Source: Serripes groenlandicus (lineage: Eukaryota; Mollusca; Bivalvia; Cardiida; Cardiidae). From it: a stretch of 64,000 nucleotides of DNA. Shown here piece after piece: positions 13,201 to 25,200 of this stretch. Location of the stretch: the NCBI GenBank assembly GCA_031761405.1, contig JASEVX010000011.1:37883048-37947047 (forward strand). Reading direction: 5' to 3'. The notes beneath the pieces are model-generated. The model searched no databases, was not told the DNA's origin, and saw nothing but the letters and a program-made list of their open reading frames with translations. The position numbers and the translations under genes were made by a program. Position 1 is the first letter of the stretch, and each line of letters opens with the position of its first letter.

Positions 13201-16200
13201 ATCATGAAAACAACATGATAACGGCATATTAATGAATTTCCCCCCTTAATGTTCATGAATGTAACAAAAAACATACTAAACTTCAAACATTTAAAAGAGA
13301 CAAGTTTCAGTATGTACAGATACACAGCAGAATTAAAGGTCGTCCGAATGTCCAAGGTCGATTTTGTTTTCACGGCGTGTCTTAATTTTCCAGCCCAAAA
13401 ATAACGAACACATTTCTCTGAAGTTCTTATTAACCTATGTGACCTCTTAATATCCCTCACGTATTTTTACGTTCAATTTACATCTGCAATAAGGAGACAT
13501 AGCGGATTTCGGCGCTTTCTCTCTATAACCTTTTGTTCTCGCCTTCATAAAAGACCTTTTCTTCTGATCCTCGGACCAGTGATTACACCATTATGAGCGA
13601 CAGACGGTCAATCAAGTGTTTGCATTACGAGAATTGCCGTTACATTTCTGCAAAGACCTTTCAACAACGAGATGCATTAGACCCTTTTCCGCTTTCCAAT
13701 ATATATTTAGACGCATTGCGATGCATGCCAAGCAGAAAGGGTATTGACAACATTGTAGCAAAATGGGATATTGCTCATGCTGACATGTGTTTGTAGTCGT
13801 CTGCTGCAGATTTATTGAACGTTGGAAAAGTATAAATGGACAGGTTCACGCATTACACATTAGATATGCGTATATACGCATAACAAAACGTCATACACGA
13901 ACCACGTAAAGAACAAAACAACCTCAACAGTTAACGGACAGAGACAACCCAGTGATTAAAATTGATTAATTTGAGTATTACGTTGTTTTCAATGATATTT
14001 AAGTTATCCTAACTTAATTGTCTGGCTTCCACACACTATCCTTCCAAGGCAACTTGCTTCCTTTCCTAATAAATTATTTAGCCTATTGGGGGCAGACAAA
14101 TGACGTTTGTCACAATGACTTTTGTCAATCATCGGAAATATATGGCCAAGCATGGGTTCGAAACCACGACCCCTTGTTTGATAGTCATCGTCGTTACCGA
14201 CCTCGGGAGATAATCTAGCACTCCCGACCTGATCTAATCTTTTCCAAATCTTACATAGTTGCCATTGTCATGCACCGTGCAGACTAGAAACGTTTGGGGG
14301 GAATTGAAACGTTACCGACCGAGGGAGATAATCTAGCACTCACGACCAAATATAATCTTCTCAAAATCTTCTATTACACGTTGAGGTCTAGAAACGTTTG
14401 CAGGAATTGAAACGTTACCGACCGCGGGGCTAATCTAGCACTACCGACCAAATATAATCTTCTATAAATCTTCTAGTGTTGTCATTGTCAAACACGGTGC
14501 AGTCTAAGAACCTTTGGGGGAATTGGAATCCATCGAGATATTCGTATCAGTACATGTACAAGACTTTGGAAAACCATAGTAATCACCATAACGTGTATTC
14601 ATATTACCAAAGGAGGCATGTTGTATACTAATTGAATTATTATCTCACATAACATACATCTGCAGCAGACCAGGGACACTATATCATGGTGTAATACTCA
14701 ATATACATAATATATATAAATAGCTTCACTGTGTTATAAAGTGTATAAGTGGACATTGACAAGGAAAAGGGTCTAATTCGGTAGACACGATATACAACAA
14801 AATTTAGGTTAACAAAATACAGTTCAGGGAAGCCCTGTCTGTTATAAAGTGAAAACAGTTTCAATCATTGATTTACAATCTCAAAACCGTAAACCAATAT
14901 ATTATGGCAAATAATATGATGAGTTCAACACCTATTGTCCGAAATAAAACTGCAAAAAGAGCCCGAGTAGGAAGTAATACTTGTCCGAAATGTGACATCA
15001 TCATAACTACTGACAGCCAGTGTCTTACCTGTTGTGTTTGCGAGCTAAATTTTTGCAACGGTTGCACGAACATTTCCCCAATACTGGCGAAAGCCCTTAA
15101 AGAAGACACAACTCAAAACTTTAAATGGACGTGCAATGTTTGCAAACAGAACTTCCCAAGTATGACAGGATTATCATCTCAACTTAGATCAATAGAAGAA
15201 AAAACTGACTACAGACTAAACATACTGGAACAAAAAGTCACGGATTTAGATACTGGTCTAAACAAAAGAGTACACGAGCAAATTTCAAACGTAAAACCAT
15301 CTTTAATAGAAGAGATAAAAACCGAAATCAAGGCTAGCTTACAAGACGAAGTGCGCAAAGAAATAAGAGAAATTGAGGACCAAAAAACACGTGTGATGAA
15401 CCTGATCATATTTAATTTACCGGAAAGTAGTCATCAGTCTGGGCCTTCAAGAAAAATTCATGACATTAAAAAAATTAAAGAACTCTGCACCCGAATAGAT
15501 GTTGAAGAAATTGATATAAAGGACGCTTTTCGTATTGGTAATCCAGACCCAAAAAAAACAAGACCTTTGAAGATAATACTTAACAATAAACAGCACAGGA
15601 AAAACATTCTAGACAATGTGCACAAAATTAAATATTTACCTGAACAACTTGGACTAAAAAATTGCATATGTGTGAAAGATCTTACAATCAGACAAAGAGA
15701 AACCAATAAAATGAGAAGAGAAGCTAAACCAAAAAGATTAAGTACTAGAACAACCGTACGACCAAATGAGAATCATGGCTATCTAGATGTAACTATACAT
15801 GACAGGGAAAATAACTCAATCCCGGAATTAGAAAAATCTCAGGAGATGTCACAGTTACTGTTGAAACCAGTTACACAACTACCATTTTTGCCAAACGACT
15901 ATTCAAGCCAAGCACCTCTTTCTTCCCCTTTCTCTGATCTCGAAGAGACAATTATTGGAGGCACAAATATGCAAGAGGATATGACAATAGCGTCACCAAA
16001 CAATGTTAATGTCGACTAGGACAACAGTTTTATTTTTAACCATGTAAATAAAGCAAATCTCAGTGTATTATACACAAATGCAGACAGCCTGTTAAATAAA
16101 CTAGATGAGCTATACGTACTGATACACAAAGGCAACTACGACATAATTGCCATAACTGAAGTGTTTCCAAAATACAAACTGGACATTGATTATGCATCTG

Positions 16201-19200
16201 CTGAGTGGAGCTTACAGGGTTATAACATGTTCTACCATGACCATGTAACCTATTCAAACAGAGGATGCATAATCTATGCGAAGAATACCTTAAAAGCTTA
16301 TTTAATAAAAAACAAAAAACTGAACCTCATAGAATATTGTCAAATTTGTGTGGAATGCAGTGAAGGAAACCTACTAGTTACGTGTATTTACAGAAGCCCA
16401 AGCGTTCAGACCATAACTGCATACAAGAATTAGAGTATTTATTCTCTACCAAAAATCCAGACAACATAAAATTCCAAAACCATGTTTTCTTAGGGGATTT
16501 TAATTTTAAAGATATAAACTGGGAAATACAAACATCGAATATGGGAATAGAACACCTAACATCAAAATTTCTGGAGACAGTATGTGATGCATACTTGTTC
16601 CAACATATAAAAGAGGCGACTAGAACCAGAGGAACCGATAAGCCCAGTATTTTAGATCTAATTTTCAGTAACGAGGAGAGTCTGATAAACGATGTAAAAC
16701 ATGGAGCCCCACTAGGAAACAGCGACCATAACACAATTGAATTCGAAATTATTATAAGCACCAAATCAGAAAACACTTACCACAAGAAATTCAACTATTT
16801 TAAAGGCGATTATGCTTCAGCCAATATCAGCATAAACAGCACTCACTGGGAATCCGAATTAACCAGAGCTGATGTCGAATTGTCATGGGAAAGATTTACC
16901 GATATATTATCAAAAGTAACAGAAGAATACATACCGGTGTGTAAATCTGGACCTACACATTTCAACACTCCTTGGATGAATCGTGAGACCGCGAATGCAG
17001 TAAAAACAAAGAGGAGATTATGGAAAAAGTATAAGTACTGCAGAAGTCCTGAAAATCAACACAAATATAATCAAGCAAAATTTAGTGCAAGTAAGTCAGT
17101 CAGACAAGCTAAAATACAGTATGAAAGAGGGATTGCCTTAAAATCCAAAACAGATTCAAAAGCGTTTTGGAGATTTATACAATCCAAAGCAAAGAAAAAA
17201 GAAGAAATCCAATGTCTAAAAGATGAAGATAACGTACTCCATAGCAACAACGAAGAAAAAGCCAACATATTGAACAACTACTTTCACAGTGTGTTTACAA
17301 TTGAAAGTAAAACAGATAAACTACCTAGTTTCCATCCTAGATGTAATACAAAAATTAGCAATGTAACTATTAATGAAGAAATAATTATGAAACATTTAAA
17401 AAAAATGAAAGAATCAAAATCTCCCGGATCCGACGGAATACATCCCAAATTAATAATGGAAACACAAGGAAGCCTTGTGAAACCACTAACAATAATATTT
17501 AAGAAATCCTTCGAAGAAATGAAACTCCCAGAAATATGGAAATCAGCGAACATAACACCTTTACATAAAAAGGGAGACAAACAGGACCCTTCAAACTATA
17601 GACCAATCAGTCTAACCTCTGTAGTATGCAAACTAATGGAGAAAATCATTAGGGACGAACTAATGGAGTATATGGAGAGAAATAACCTTTTCAACAATAA
17701 TCAACATGGGTTCAGAAAAGGAAGGTCATGTATAACCCAACTCATAGAAGTTGTAGATAAATGGAGTACGGAGTTAGACCGGGGAAACAGTATAGACACA
17801 ATTTATCTGGATTTCAGAAAGGCCTTTGATACTGTACCCCATAGGCGCCTTTTGCTCAAACTGGAGGGATACGGTGTCAGTGACTGTTTACTAGGTTGGA
17901 TAAAAGATTTTTTAAACAACAGAAAACAGAGAGTAATCTTAAATGGTAGTAGGTCAGAGTGGACCACAGTCACAAGTGGAATCCCACAAGGGAGCGTACT
18001 TGGTCCTATACTTTTTATAATCTATATTAATGATCTTCCAGACATGATCCAAAATATGATCAAACTATTTGCTGACGATACAAAAATTTATGCGGTAGTC
18101 AATAATGAAACAGACAGAATAAGCTTACAAAAAGACCTAGATAATCTATTAGAATGGTCAAGCAACTGGCTACTTAGTTTCAATAAAACAAAATGCAAAC
18201 ACTTCCATTTAGGACCTGAAACAAAAAAAAGATATACGCTCGATACAAACACATTAGATACAGTAAAAGAAGAAAAAGACCTAGGGATAACAATTGACAA
18301 AAACTTGAAATTCAATGAACACATCAACCTGCAAGTCAGGAAAGGAAACCAAAAATTAGGCCTTATTAGAAGGTGCTTCGAACATTTAGATACAGAATCT
18401 TTTACAACAATTTATAAAAGTATAGTTAGACCGCATTTAGAATATGGAAGTACAGTCTGGTCTGTTATTAATAAAAAAGAGGCAATATTAATTGAAAATG
18501 TGCAAAGAAGAGCAACAAAAATTATTAAATCAATAAAAGATCTCCCTTACAAACAAAGATTACTCAAGTTAGGATTACCGACTCTGCAATATAGAAGACT
18601 AAGATCAGATACTATCGAAACTTACAAAATTTTAAATGGGATAGATAAAGTAGAATCCATATTCACTCTAAACGTTTCGAATACAAGAGGACATAAACAA
18701 AAAATCTTCAAGAGACATAATAGGACAAACATAAGAAAATATAGTTTCTCTCAAAGGGTTATAAATACGTGGAATAATCTACCTGAAGAGTTAATTGCTG
18801 CAAAAAGTGTAAATAGTTTTAAAAGCTTGCTCAACAAGCATTGGAAGAAAAATATAATCAAATTTATGCCCGACTTCTATGGACCGGAGGCGGAGACGAA
18901 ACAACCGATCAAGAAGGATCAAAGAGGCCAATAGGCCTAGATAGATCTCGGAAAAAGGTAAAAAGGTAAAAGGTAATATGGTGTCCCTGAGCAGACGAAT
19001 GTAAAATGATCTAGGCATAAATACTAAAAAAATATTTCTAAAATTATGTTTGAGAATCTCCATGGAAATCGGTATATATTGGCATTTGTGGAAAGTGAAC
19101 ATCCAGATCAGCCTGTTGCATCTTCAAGTCTTATCAAGATATACAATGTTCGAATATTACTTCGAACAAATCTGTAACAAGTTTCTGATTAACTTTCGTA

Positions 19201-22200
19201 AATTCTGTCCGATAAGAATCAGTCCACGACAATTTTTAATAATATTAAACAAAACATTTTTCAAGTTCAATTTAAATTGGTCTTCCCGTTAAAACCAACA
19301 TAAAATAATAAAACTTACTCATTATACACAAACATTCGAACGCACGCATGTCACACTCGATCGCTGAATTATTCTATCGATTTTTTTCGTTTTCGTTATG
19401 TACTAGATTGATAATACAGTGAGGATTCTTTATACCTTAAACGACTTTAAACACTGCAGCAGCAGTATTTTACTTGCTTTCTAATAATTGGTATTGTTTC
19501 TACCAATATCCTATATTTTCTTTTTCTTTAAAAAATGTTTTACAGTTACTGTTAATTGTGTTACCTATGTAAAAAAATGTATGATAACAAAAAAAACGGG
19601 CTGTCATGTGAAAGTTGGAAAAAAAAAAAAAAAAAAAAGAATCAGTTAATAGATTTGTAACTTTCGTAAATTCTGCCCGGTAAAACTGAGTTAGTAGAGG
19701 ATCAGGTCAGGGTGATCATAACCTTCACTGGTCAGAAGTTAAGTTGTAACTTTCGTAAATTCTGTACGGTAAAATTGAGTTAGTAGCGGGTCAGGGTGAT
19801 CTTAACCTTCACTGGTCAAAATTTAATGTGGAACTTTCGTAAATTCTGTCCGATAAGAAGTCAGGGTGACCTTCTTAACCTTCACCGGTCCGAATTTAAT
19901 TTGTAACTTTCGTAAATTATGTCCGATAAGAAGTCAGGGTGATTTTAACCTTCACCGGTCAGAAGTTAATTTGTAACTTTCGTAAATTCTGTCCGGTAAA
20001 ATGAGTTAGTAGAGGGTCAAGGTGATCTTAACCTTCACTGGTCAGAAGTTAATTTGTAACTTTCGTAAATTCTGTCCGATAAGAAGTCAAGGTGACCTTA
20101 ACCTTTCACCGGTCATAATTTAATTTGTAACTTTCGTAAATTCTGTTCGGTAAAACTGAGTTAGCAGAGGGTCAGGGTGATCTTAACCTTCACCGGTCAG
20201 GATTTAATTTGTAACTTTCGTAAATTATGTCCGGTAAAACTGAGTTAGTAGAGGGTCAGGGTGATCTTAAGCTTCACTGGTCAGAATTTAATTTGTAACT
20301 TTCGTAAATTCTGTCCGATAAGAAGTCAGAGTGATCTTAACCTTCACTGGTCAAAATTTAATTTGTAACTTTCTTATATTCTGTCCGATAAGAAGTCAGA
20401 GTGATCTTAACCTTCACTGGTCAAAATTCTGTCCGATAAGAAGTCAGAGTGATCTTAACCTTCACTGGTCAAAATTTAATTTGTAACTTTCCACATGGAC
20501 TGGCTCAATTATTATTTAATTCTGTTCCACCTATAAGACGCATCTGCAGCAGACGATCTTCAAAAACATTGTGGCAAAAGGAGAAATTGCTCATAATGAG
20601 CAATTTCTCCTTTTGTAACAATGTTTTCAACTTTTATTCAATACTTATACTTTCATTTATGAAAGAGATGTTGCATATTTTTGCCCAGATGTTACCAAAG
20701 TCGTCTGCTTCATATTTGATGTATGTGGGAAAGGGTTAAACAAAATTGAGCAATTCCTACCTATTTTCGCCAATATGTTTTCAAAAGTCGTCTGTTGTAG
20801 ATGGTTCATAATACGTCTATACATGTATGACGGCTATTGTTAACCCTTTCCCACATACGGCAACTTTACAGCAGACTACTCTGAAAACATGAAAGGTCTC
20901 CATAAAAGATAGCTTAATTATTGAATAAAGTTGAAAATATTGTGGCCAAAGGAGAAATTGCTTATCATGAGCAATTTCACCTTTGGCCACAATATTTTCA
21001 AAAGTCGTCTGCTATTGCGTCAAAATACGTCTGCAGGTGGGACAGGGTTAAAACACACTTACCTGATCGGACAAGTCGTGGTCGTATTACTCCTGTAACT
21101 GTATCACCGTTTCGTGACGTCACACGACCATGAAGGCGCCCTCTAGCGATTTGCTTAGACATCTGTCTATCCAGTCGGAGCCGACCAATCAATTTATTTT
21201 CCTGTTTTAGAACAAAAACACACATTTCAATCATAAGAGTCGCGCCAGGCGGTTTGGGGGTCTTATTGAATCTCCCGTAACTGGATCACAATACATGAGT
21301 GCTATGGTATTAACTCTTTCCCACATACAACAGATCTGCAGCAATACACATAATGACATAATGACAGTATTGTATTGACGTTAACTATATATTTTCTAGT
21401 CAAACAACACATCGTAGTTATGTATACAATACAAAAAAAAAACATAACATTATATACAATGAACATGAATTATACACAAAATCGAATATTTATCATTCAA
21501 AATGGAAAAAATAAATAGAAAAATACTTCCTATATACTATATTAAAAAATAAATAGAACTTCCATAAATGTGTTGGTCCTCCTTGATATAATAGGAGTAT
21601 ATTACTTAATCATATCTTACAGTAGCAATGTGTAACAGAATATTGTTATTTAAACTATTACAGCATACGACTTTGGAAATATCTAGAAACAAATATGGAA
21701 ACTTTCCACCAAATAGATCGAACCTTTACACAATATAATTGTTGCCTCTACAAAAATTAAGCGTAATGTATCGACCCAGATAAGCCCGTGAAGCCTAATC
21801 CGGGCCGACACATTCCGTATCAGAGGAATATAGATATAGAGATATGATTCCTGAAACCACAGGAGGCGAAAAGTTTCTGTCCGGATCAGCCTGCGCGGCA
21901 CGATTAGGCTGATCCGGGTCGATACTTTACGCAGAGTCCACAATGTTGGTTTTCTCGCAGGACGGCTCATATCAATATATCTGCGTAATGTATCGACCAG
22001 ATCAGCCTGCGCTGTCCGCGCAGACTGATCCGGCCGACACATTCCGTCTTAGGGGGATAGATGTATACAGTAGTTATTCCTGAAACAGAAAATCCACAGG
22101 ATACGAACAGTGTCGGTCCAGGTAAGCCTGCGTGGCATGTTTAGGCTGATCCGGGTCGATACTTTACGCAGAGTCCACAATGTTGGTTTTCTCTTGGAAC

Positions 22201-25200
22201 GGCTCATATATGTTATTGACTCAATAAACAAGAATGGGAGAATATATATCATGGAGAGAAATAACACCAGAGAGTACCGACAACACAGGGGTGTATTCCT
22301 GCGAAGCGTGTGAGTATATGTTCTCAAAGATGCAAATTGAAAAAGTCATGATTTGGAAATTGTGTCGCAATTCATCTCGGAGGAGTTGAGATTCAGATCT
22401 CCCAATACATATCTACACAAAGACGGTTCGAACAATCGTTTGTAAGTAATATTTGAAAAGTGGAGATCCTTATCATACTTTCCGTATGTACAGGATTAGT
22501 TGGATCTATACTGCTCACAAAAAGGAACATCTGTCTATCCAGTCGGAGCCGACCAATTAATTTATTTTCCTGTTTTAGAACAGAAACACACATTTCAATC
22601 ATAAGAGTCGCACCAGGCGGTTTGGGGTCTTATTGAATCTCCCGTAACTGGATCACAATACATGAGTGCTATGGTATTAACTCTTTCCAACATACAACAG
22701 ATCTGCAGCAATACACATAATGACATAATGACAATATTGTATTGACATTAACTATATAGTTTCGAGTCAAACAACACATCATAGTACTTTATACAATACA
22801 AACAAAACATAAATATGAATTACAATAAACATGAAATAAACACAAAATCGAATGTTTATCATTCAAAATAGATAAACGAAATAGAAAAATACTTCCTCAA
22901 TACTATAATTTTTATTTAAAGAAGAGTAGCACTTCAATCATTTCGATTGACCTCCTTGGTGTAATAGGAGTATATTACTTAATCTTATCTTACTGTAGCC
23001 ATGTGTAACAGAATATTGTTATCAAAAATATTACAGCAGAAGACTTTGGAAATATCTAGAAACAAATATGGAAACTTTCTACCAACGCAAGTATGATTAT
23101 TGAATGGAGTGGAAATCATTGTGACAAAAGGTTTATTATGCTCTTTTTGTTTTGTTCAGCAGATGTGTCAAAATGCGTCTGCAAATGGTTGAGAATAACC
23201 GGTGGAACACTTGCACCAGTGTAACAAACTAATGTAATAGTAACATGTGAGAACAAACTGAGCATTTTCTTGTTCAGCTCTTACGGTTGTATTAAAATGA
23301 ACAAGAAATATCTTTAAAAAAGATAAACGGCGATAATAATCAAAACAATCAGGAATTTTCCATGAATTATAAAATTTGCATAATAGTCTATATGTGGACC
23401 TCCAGTTTCTATAAATAGATTATCAAGGCCGAGAATACGCCACATGACTGGAGATTACGCGAGGCTCTCAAGAGGTGTATAAGTTTCAATTGGCGATAAA
23501 TGACTAAAAATTGATCATGTTTCAAAAATAATTAATATATTTTTTTGTTCAATTTCTCCTTTTGCCACAATGTTTTCCACTTCTGACTGATTTTTTTTTA
23601 CTGAAATTTATTTCTTAAGGAAAACAATTAAAAGTTAGTGTACAGAACATTTCATTTTAAAACTTCATTTTATTAGTGCCACTCGTAGGATCGCCAACTT
23701 AACTATGAACCAATTAAAACGTTTCATTGCCTTTATTTCTTCAACATTATTCATTAAATACAACATTTGATTGGTCTACAATCTAGATCATTTGTTTAAC
23801 ATCTAGGTCAAAACTGAGGTTAAACAGCTATCGCCGAAAAAGAATATAATTGTTAGCCCTTACGATTCTGGTAGGCTGCTTTTTTATATTATACAATAAA
23901 TAGCACGGGTAGTCTACCAGTTATAGAGAACGTGGTAATGATAAATACGGAATCATTTTAAAATGTAACAGCACAAGTAAAATCAAAGTACAAAGTACTG
24001 AAGGTAGAATTGCGATCGTTTAAGAAGAGATACAGAAGTGCATATATGAATATTTATTTCACCGGTTACCTTCAGGCAAAGTTTCAAGTGTGTAACCCTT
24101 TCCAGTGCTGATATTTTGCCTCAACCTGAAACTTTAACCAAAATGTTGACGAACAGACAGACGGAGAGACAGACATCGCCAATCTATAGAGCAATCCGGA
24201 CAAAAATAAAAAAAAATCATCAATTTTAGCAGTAAAATCCTGCCAAGAAGTAATAAATTGAGAAAAAAATGTGCCGAGAGGTCCATAATTTCAAACTTGC
24301 TAAGATTTGGTCTGTGCAATGAATGTACAAATTGAAAAATGTATTGTTGACACCATCATTGTAATGTTGTTTATCATAAATAAAATTATTCCTTTTTTTA
24401 AATAAACTTTTAATCAAAATGTGTGTCTCAGTGTTGTCTTCTTCAGCAGTTTGACAGAAACAAAGCCTAAATCTGAAATTGTGTCAATGTGTTATTTGTC
24501 AACTCTGTCCCATAAGTTTTGCTTGTGATTTGAACTCTCATAAAAAAAGCACGGAAAGGGACAACTTTCCCAACTTTGATTAAATATGTTTTCAATTAAA
24601 TTGTAAAAAATCTTTTTCTGTTTTTTGAAAGTTTTGTCATTATTATTTAAGACGGACATTATATACTAGAATAGCCAACTGACTATCATTTGAAAAAGTG
24701 TTTCTTATTTAAACCTTTCCCACTTGCATACGTAATTGCAGCCGACGACTTTTGAAAACATTGATGCAGAAGAAGAAATTGCTCATAACAAGCTTTCTCC
24801 TTTTGCAACAATGTTTTCAACTATATTCAATGATTACACTTCCAATAAATGTGATTTTCTGTATCTTTGCTCAGATTTTTTTTAATTCGTCTGCTGCAGA
24901 GTTTTTATATTGTGGGGTGGGTTTTGATTTGTTAAAGGGCAAGCAGGATTGGGAATTGAGTGTTGCACTTATCCTAATGAAACACTCGCCTGCCTGTGCA
25001 TGTTTTAGCTTAACTTAACTTGTTAATGTTCTTTCCATCATCAACTTAGTCATCTGTTAGTAATCAACTCTATGAACGAAATAATCGCGTCAAAATCTTG
25101 AATCGCGTCAAAATCATAACGAACAAACTGTCAAAATCTAATTTTGAACTGTGTAATACAAATTTAGAATAAAAGGATGAATCAGTTATGTTGTAACAAC

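Larger units (their letters stand above)
14671..18989. mobile_element. hAT-like element carrying a CR1-like LINE
   Basis: Inverted ends CAGGGACAC (14671) and GTGTCCCTG (ending 18989), flanked by the direct repeat AGCAGAC (14664-14670 and 18990-18996). The left flank looks like a piggyBac-like MITE ('ctgcagcagac'). Interpretation: a CAGGG-ended DNA element inserted into the MITE and was later entered by the LINE. The inverted ends are short, so this is tentative. Confidence 0.5.
9840..21062 (-). other. chordin intron between CHRD2 and CHRD3 exons
   Basis: 11.2 kb. It contains the CR1-like LINE, GS and piggyBac-like MITEs, SINE-3 fragments, a three-copy repeat (14191-14530) and the 70/84-bp array. 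Stretches 10011-10510, 11331-12043, 12520-13740, 13816-14024, 14531-14660 and 18997-19654 show nothing I recognise beyond a short hairpin at 12870-12925. Confidence 0.7.
21159..22526. repeat. 1.37-kb duplicated segment, copy 1
   Basis: Segment A (21159-21715) recurs at 22527-23085. Segment B (21716-22523) recurs at about 25912-26590. Copy 1 contains two GS MITEs that copy 2 lacks. The segment includes the 5' end of chordin exon 21201-21063. Confidence 0.85.

Noticed and set aside
22393..22602. 69-codon minus-strand frame as an independent gene
   Set aside because: It is the duplicated chordin exon start running into duplicated intron sequence.
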